64,000 nucleotides of DNA from Macrobrachium rosenbergii (taxonomy: Eukaryota > Arthropoda > Malacostraca > Decapoda > Palaemonidae): NCBI RefSeq assembly GCF_040412425.1, contig NC_089768.1:3770001-3834000 (forward strand), written 5' to 3'. The translations under genes were made by a program, and so were the position numbers. The stretch's first letter is position 1. Each line of letters opens with the position of its first letter. Shown here in pieces: positions 58,592 to 64,000 of the stretch. The notes under the pieces are model-generated. The model was not told where the DNA came from. It did not search any database and saw nothing but the letters and a program-made list of their open reading frames with translations.

Positions 58592-59109
58592 CTATTGAAA
58601 ATGATAATTTGTTAATTTTCTACAATTATGCAAATCCACAAAAAATATAAAAGTATATTCTAATATTTTTAAGAAGGCAGAAGACCTGAACCTCTCATTG
58701 TAAAAACTATATTCTTCTTTTAAAGCATGCCAACAAAAATTTCTAAAAAGCAAGCTACTCATTTCTTTTCCTCTAAGCTTGGCAGTCTTATGAACCTTTA
58801 CTCTTACCACCCTCACCATCTGTTACTTTTTTGCTGTCTTCTTTGTCTGTACAATATTTGAGTAGGTATATGAATTAAAATACCATGAAAAAAAGGTGAT
58901 AGCAGTAAAACTTTAGAAAGGGTAAAACCATGGGCAGGAATGCTACTAAAAATTCAGAGCCATTTTTGTTAGAAATCATATGGGTTAGTACCTAAGGAAA
59001 GATATATAAGGTCTCAAGATGTTAACATGACTAATTTTAATGGACAAACTTTATCATTTACAGTTTCAATTCATAAGAATCCTTGAATTGCCATTAATAA
59101 CAATGACAG
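58592..59109 (-). other. Intron of the cathepsin F-like gene (start of a long intron)
   Basis: AT-rich, non-coding, directly upstream of the last exon. The polypyrimidine tract and acceptor are at its lower end. The intron continues past the LINE to the window edge. Confidence 0.5.
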
Positions 59110-59255
59110 TCAAGATATACAATCATCATCATCGCTTTCAACTCCAAGCGACACAAAGGTCCTGTGTGAAATTCCGCCACTAATGTCTTTCCTGTGCTTT
59201 GTCTTCCAAAAATCTCAACTCATCTCCAGTCTCCCTTCTCTTAATTCCCATGCAA
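59110..59255. repeat. Possible RTE-type LINE 3' tail
   Basis: TCATCATCATCG followed by CTTTCAACTCCAAGCGACAC, CTTTCCTGTGCTTTGTCTTCC and CATCTCCAGTCTCCCTTCTC. It resembles the end of RTE-type LINEs with a short TCA repeat; recognised from memory only. Confidence 0.35.
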
Positions 59256-60057
59256 GTATGTCCCCTCGAGTAGGACGCCTTGACGAGGTGAGGGGCTAAG
59301 GGACCCTGGCCTTTGGGCCCGGGTCCTGACGAATCATCCTACATAGTTTTTGGTTTAAATGGCGTGGACATTTCCACATTCGCAAAATTTTACTGCTTAG
59401 GTGAGTCTGAGAAGGGATCGTTTTTTGGAAGGGTTCGCATTCGAAGCTAATTGTGGGAGTTGTGGTGGTTGAGTCGCCACCGAGATAGTTTGGACCTAAG
59501 AGATGGTGATGGGATTTTTCCCACTGCTATCTTGAGGGCGGAACCATCTCTGGGGATCAGCCCATCGGAATCCAGGGGCTGGTTTTTGGAGGTGGGACTC
59601 CTGGCTTTTGTCCGGAAGCCCACGAGTGCGGTTGGAGTGGGGAGTCAGTCCCCATTAGTGGGGGCAGAACTCCCAGCAGGCGGATTGGCTTATACCTGGG
59701 CCACTGCAAGCGTGCTGGTGCTATCCTGAAAGGGTAGGGTATGGGGTGGACTGTTGGGAGTCAACTCTCACTTGTGCCATTGGTGGAGAATGCGAATACC
59801 TGACTGATCTACGATACTTTCTTGATATGACCAAGCAGTTTTGGGTGGGTGGATGAACCAGTTTGTGTGTGGTGGTCTGATGTGTGCATGCTTGGCATCT
59901 TGGGGTCTCTTCGTGGGCTTTGGGAGTGTGTTGGGGTGGGGAAGCTGAGCAGTAGAGCTGCCCAGTTTGTCCTTTTGATATGCTGTCGGGGTCTGTGCGG
60001 GGCTCTTGGGTGTCGGTGTGCACTTTTTGGACCTTTGCATGTGGACTGGTTTAAACT

Positions 60058-61994
60058 TATGGATTTGGCTTTTAGTTCTCCCTCCCCTGGATCTGACGAC
60101 TTAACGGCACTGGCAACGACTTCTGGCATGAACATGGATACGGGCTTGGCTGTTGGACAGAACCAAACACTGAGACACCAGGGTGTTAATAAATCTGGTG
60201 GATTTGATTCAAATAATAGGGTCCTTTATTGCACTAATGTAAACTTATCATTAGATTACGAATGTTTATACAGTGTAGTGAAGCAATTCGGCAAAGTGGA
60301 AAGAATTAAATTAATTCTAGAAAAGATAAGCAGTCATTTTGTGCTTTTATCAAATTTTCCTCTCCCTTGGAAGCTAGTGAGGCACAACAAAGACTACATG
60401 GCCACATTCTAAATGACTCAGTTGTCAGCACGAAAGTGTTTTCAGTGAAAAACTTGAATGATGAGCCATTTGACTTTGTTCCAAAGGCTGAAGAACATGG
60501 ACCAGTCCCATGTACCAGAGCTCTTCCTCCCCCTTTATGGCATGTTGCTATCTACAAGGAGGGAGGGAAAAATTTGATAAAAGCTGCTGACTGCATTGAG
60601 AGCAAGGTTGGTTCCATTCCCATTGGAAATTTGAAACGGTATGGAAAGAACCTTCTAATAAAAGCTGGAAATGAGACTCAAGCAGTTCTGTTAGCTAACT
60701 TTAAACCTCCTGAAAGTGGAAATATTGAATCTATTTCTTCTCACAGATTTTTTAATACACTGAAAGGAGTAGTTTACTCAAAAGATTTGCATGTTTTTAA
60801 AGAGGAGGAGATTCTCCATCGATGCCCTCCTTGTGTATCTCATGTAAAAAAACTGGGTGGTGATGCAGCTATCCTTTAACCTTCTCCTCCAATTACCTAC
60901 CTGATACCATCATTGTTGGCCATGAGAGGATGCAGGTTAAAAAATATAAAAGAAGCCCTAGACAATGTCGCAAATGCTTTGAATATGGCCACATTCAAAA
61001 CTCTTGCGATAACAATAAAAGATGTCCTGTGTGCTCTGCAGAGCATGATAATTTTGATGATTGCAAAGCAGCCCGATACTGTTTTCTTTGCAAGGGTGAT
61101 CACACACCAAACTCTAGGGCTTGTCCCAGATATAAATTTGAACAAGAAGTGTTGGCAGTGGCAGATAATGAGCATATTAGCATTAGTGAAGCAAAGCGCC
61201 TTGCGGTAATGGGGGCAAACAAAAGTGCCAACACTACGTATGCTTCTGTAATAAAACTTATGAAAACTTCCAACAATGTAAGGCCACCAATAACTGTGTC
61301 TGATAGAAGATATCACAAACCTGGTATTTCTCGAACCATAAATAGTAATGAAAATCTCCAAACTGGTGAGAAACTTTCGTCGGCAAGTGCTTTGAAGTCC
61401 AATAGCAAAAATTGTACTTCCAAAAGCACAGAAAATTTATCTTACACCACATCCACAGCTGTCGATTCATCTCCAAAAATAAGGGTGCCAAAATCAGCCA
61501 ATAATTCAGGAAAATATTCTGAAAATACTTCAAACCAAAATAAGCTAAAGGAACAATCCCAATTAGATAGAGCTAGTTCAGAGCCATCAATCGCCACAGC
61601 CACAAACAAAAATAATAATAAAACTACGGTTGTAACTACCAAGAAACGCACAAGAAATAGTTCCCCAAATAATGATAATTTTATAATAAAAACTTCAAAT
61701 GGGTTCAGTGTTTTGGAAGACATCTCTCCTCCTAGAAAGGTGGTTCCAAAAGTAGTTTCAGAACAAAAACATCTGAGTTCAGTTCAGTCTTGCCGCCCTA
61801 AGACAAATAGGATTAGTGGTGCACAGAACCATAGCAATAATTCTGAACATCAGGTTCATAATAAAAAATATGAAGATCAACCAAAGACCCTGAACACCAA
61901 TTCAGATGAAAAGGGATTAAGAAAACAATCTCTTAAAAAGAAGAATTTCCCACTCCACCCTAGGAACAGTACTTCCTCAAGGAGTGGGAAGTAG
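60058..61994 (+). pseudogene. LINE ORF1: RRM-like domain and three CCHC zinc knuckles
   Basis: RNA-binding nucleocapsid-type protein. A start at 60058 (M-D-L-A-F-S-S-P-S) leads to an RRM-like stretch R-V-L-Y-C-T-N-V-N-L-S-L-D (60220-60310). The frame shifts near 60350 into 60367-60879 and again near 60880. The third block (60930-61994) has C-R-K-C-F-E-Y-G-H-I-Q-N-S-C, C-P-V-C-S-A-E-H-D-N-F-D-D-C and C-F-L-C-K-G-D-H-T-P-N-S-R-A-C, the three knuckles of I/Jockey-type ORF1. A long Ser/Asn/Lys-rich tail ends at 61994. Two frameshifts make it defective. Confidence 0.75.
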
Positions 61995-62017
61995 CACATT
62001 TTACCACCTTAGCATTC

Positions 62018-62778
62018 TTGCTCGATATTCTTCAGTGGAACTGTAAAGGTCTCAGAGCCCGTACAGAAGACCTTAAAGTTTTAATGCATGAATTTAATCC
62101 AGGGATTATATGCCTACAGGAAACAATGTTAGGCAACTCTGTTTATAATCCTGGACTAAATTATTCAATATTTAAATCATATCCCCAATTGGTGATCGTG
62201 CCCATGGAGGTGCTGCAATTATTATTAATAAATGTCTACAGCACTCCACAATACAATTAAATACAACACTACAAGCTGTCGCTTATTTCAGTCATTTTGG
62301 AAAAGAGGATAACAATCTGCTCCTTATACCTTCCACCAGACCTTGATTTTAACATTGGAGATATTCAGTCGTTAATTGACCAACTTCCAGCTCCTTTACT
62401 TCTGCTAGGTGATTTTAATGCCCACAACCCCTTTGGGGAAGTCGGTTTTTAGATAGTAAAGGGAAATTAATCGAAGACCTTATTGACAGGAATGATGTTA
62501 CCCTGTATAATAATGGGTCAATGACTTTCCACAACATTCACGATAATCATTTCTCTGCACTGGACCTTAGTATTTCTTCAACTAGTATCCACCTTGATTT
62601 TAATTGGTCTGTTAATGAAGATTTAAATGGAAGTGATCACTACCCGATCCATTTGAAATATGCTCTGAATGCTCCATCTGAAGTTTTACCTAAGTGGAAG
62701 GTAGAGGACGCAGACTGGGATAAATTTAGTAAGGGTGTCAATCTAGATAGGAGTTTGAGTCCTTTCATTCTCATCTAG
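62018..62778 (+). pseudogene. LINE ORF2 endonuclease domain
   Basis: APE-type endonuclease that nicks the target. Motifs in order: I-L-Q-W-N-C-K-G-L (62024-62050), I-I-C-L-Q-E-T (about 62105-62125), G-D-F-N-A-H (about 62410-62430) and G-S-D-H-Y-P-I (about 62635-62650) with the catalytic Asp-His pair. Frame changes near 62200, 62290 and 62450 break it. Confidence 0.75.
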
Positions 62779-62814
62779 ATGCCTATGATTACTTTATTGA
62801 ATCTACTTTGAAGA

Positions 62815-64000
62815 GTGCTGAAAGCTCGATTCCAAAACAAAAAGGCAAACCTCAGTAGACCTGCAGTTCCCTGGTGGAATAAGACATGTGGTATTCTGAG
62901 AAAAGTGACTAGGAAATGCTACAGACGTTACAAAACTAGTGGCTCCCCTCAGTCTAAATTAATCTACAAACGTGCTTTAGCCAAACAGCGGCGCTTTTAT
63001 AAGAAAGCCAAAAGAGAATGTTGGCTTTACTATATTAATGGAATAAACTCCAAGACCCCACTAAGAGTGGTGTGGCGCAAAAATAAGGAAACTGAGTGGA
63101 AAATTTGTAGCGTCACCATTGCCCTCATTAAAAATAAATGACACTCTAATCACAGAGCCCACTGAAGTTGCCAATGAGCTAGGAAAACACTTTTCTAAAG
63201 TTTCCAGCCCTAACAATTATTGTCCAGAATTTCAAAGAATTAGGAATTCTGAAATGTGTCTGAAGTTTGATTCGGGAAAATCTGAACCATACAACTACAA
63301 ATTTTCCCTAAGAGAACTTCTCTGTGAGGCGCTCTCCTCAAGTGAATCCACAGCTCCAGGTGAGGATACAATCATATATGAAATGCTGAAACACCTCCCA
63401 GATGATGCCAAAAATATTTACTGAAGATTATAAACAAAATATGGGAAACTGGAATTTTACCCAAGGACTGGAAAATATCCATAATTGTCCCCGTTAAAAA
63501 GCCTAATAAAGATGCTTCCCAAGCCACCAGCTATAGACCAATAGCTCTTACCAGCTGTGTATGTAAGCTGATGGAGAAAATGATAAATACTAGACTGGTT
63601 TGGCACCTGGAGACCAAAGGATTTCTATCGCCATTTCAATTTGGTTTCAGAAAAAACCGCTCCACCCTTGATCCCTTGCTGAGGCTGACCAACCAAATCC
63701 AGCAAGGATTCGCCAAAAAGTGTCAGACCATTGGCATATTTTTTGACTTGGAGAAAGCATATGACACTACCTGGAGAATTGGCATCATGAAACAATTGCA
63801 CAAGATGGGCATATGTGGAAGAATGGTCAGGTTTATATATTCCTTTTTATCAGACAGACTTTTTAAGGTAAGAGTGGGAAACTCCTTCTCCCAACCTTTT
63901 ATGCAGGAGGAAGGAGTTCCCCAAGGAAGCGTTTTAAGTGTAACACTTTTTCAGTGGCAATAAATAGTGTGATTGAAAAAATCTCGCCCCTGTTAAATGC
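62815..64000 (+). pseudogene. LINE ORF2 reverse transcriptase, continues past the window
   Basis: The linker (62815-63141) has P-W-W-N-K-T-C and L-A-K-Q-R-R-F-Y-K-K. RT proper: S-T-A-P-G-E-D-T-I (about 63350), S-Y-R-P-I-A-L-T-S-C (about 63530-63560), F-Q-F-G-F-R-K-N-R-S-T (63635-63665), F-F-D-L-E-K-A-Y-D-T-T-W (63740-63775) and G-V-P-Q-G-S-V-L-S-V-T-L-F (63914-63950). Stops at 63421-63423 and near 63961 and a frame change near 63120 indicate decay. The catalytic box would fall just right of 64000. Confidence 0.8.

Larger units (their letters stand above)
59256..64000 (+). mobile_element. Jockey/I-group non-LTR retrotransposon, 3' end beyond window
   Basis: A GC-richer 5' region (59256-60050) leads into ORF1 (RRM-like and CCHC knuckles) and ORF2 (endonuclease, then RT) in the same orientation. 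It sits in the intron of the cathepsin gene, antisense to it. Both ORFs carry frameshifts. The left boundary is uncertain and could lie between 59256 and 59320. Confidence 0.75.

Noticed and set aside
58592..58819. 75-codon minus-strand ORF directly upstream of the cathepsin exon
   Set aside because: No cathepsin motif such as NSWG. It contains the splice acceptor tract and has no resemblance to any domain; read as intron.

Overview
This is eukaryotic, repeat-dominated DNA, almost certainly from a decapod crustacean. The clearest sign is a crustin gene (12-cysteine Cys-rich plus WAP antimicrobial peptide) at about 21.7-23.4 kb. Long (TA)n, (TG)n and (CT)n microsatellites, a short AACCT (arthropod telomere-type) run, and abundant DIRS, Penelope, Gypsy, BEL, Jockey/I-type and RTE-type elements fit the same conclusion. 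No prokaryotic gene organisation is present.

Two host genes are visible. (1) A crustin gene on the + strand has a TATA box, a first coding exon that holds only the ATG, a 1.09-kb intron full of (TA)n/(TG)n, and one exon encoding the rest of a 174-residue secreted precursor. (2) The last coding exon of a cathepsin F-like cysteine protease lies on the - strand at 58517-58591. Its 3' UTR probably runs toward 55-57 kb and its upstream exons lie beyond the right edge. A 4.7-kb non-LTR retrotransposon occupies the intron just upstream of this exon.

Layout. 0-1.2 kb: end of a piggyBac-type transposon. 3-10.2 kb: two related Gypsy copies (G1, G2) in tandem; G1 is cut by the LTR of G2, and G2 abuts a LINE fragment. 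11-13.5 kb: LINE debris, a hAT-type MITE with a perfect 8-bp target duplication, and a probable solo LTR. 15.9-18.2 kb: a Penelope-like element with an inverted partial copy, lying between TA microsatellites. 19-21 kb: a second hAT-type MITE and a degenerate Penelope fragment. 21.7-23.4 kb: crustin. 23.9-30.4 kb: LINE scraps, microsatellites, a 604-bp tandem duplication, a fold-back MITE.

30.5-54.7 kb is a nested stack of mobile elements. A BEL/Pao gag remnant is split by DIRS copy A (about 31.2-41.05 kb). Copy A was itself hit by a solo LTR, a 1.9-kb Tigger/pogo-type element and a 245-bp MITE. DIRS copy B (gag part only) follows at 42.9-45.0 kb. DIRS copy C (minus strand, about 45.3-54.7 kb) is split by a complete LTR retrotransposon, G3 (45617-52421, 5-bp duplication CTGAC). 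The pol gene of G3 is interrupted near its 3' end by a 2.5-kb piggyBac-like non-autonomous element (4-bp duplication TTAT) that carries five ~375-bp tandem repeats and a further pogo-type MITE. Most boundaries were placed from target-site duplications and terminal repeats read directly in the sequence. Family names rest on remembered protein motifs; no database was searched.

Almost all transposon ORFs are broken by frameshifts or stops. G3 is the youngest large element: by eye its LTRs differ at about seven positions plus two 1-bp indels in ~336 bp.
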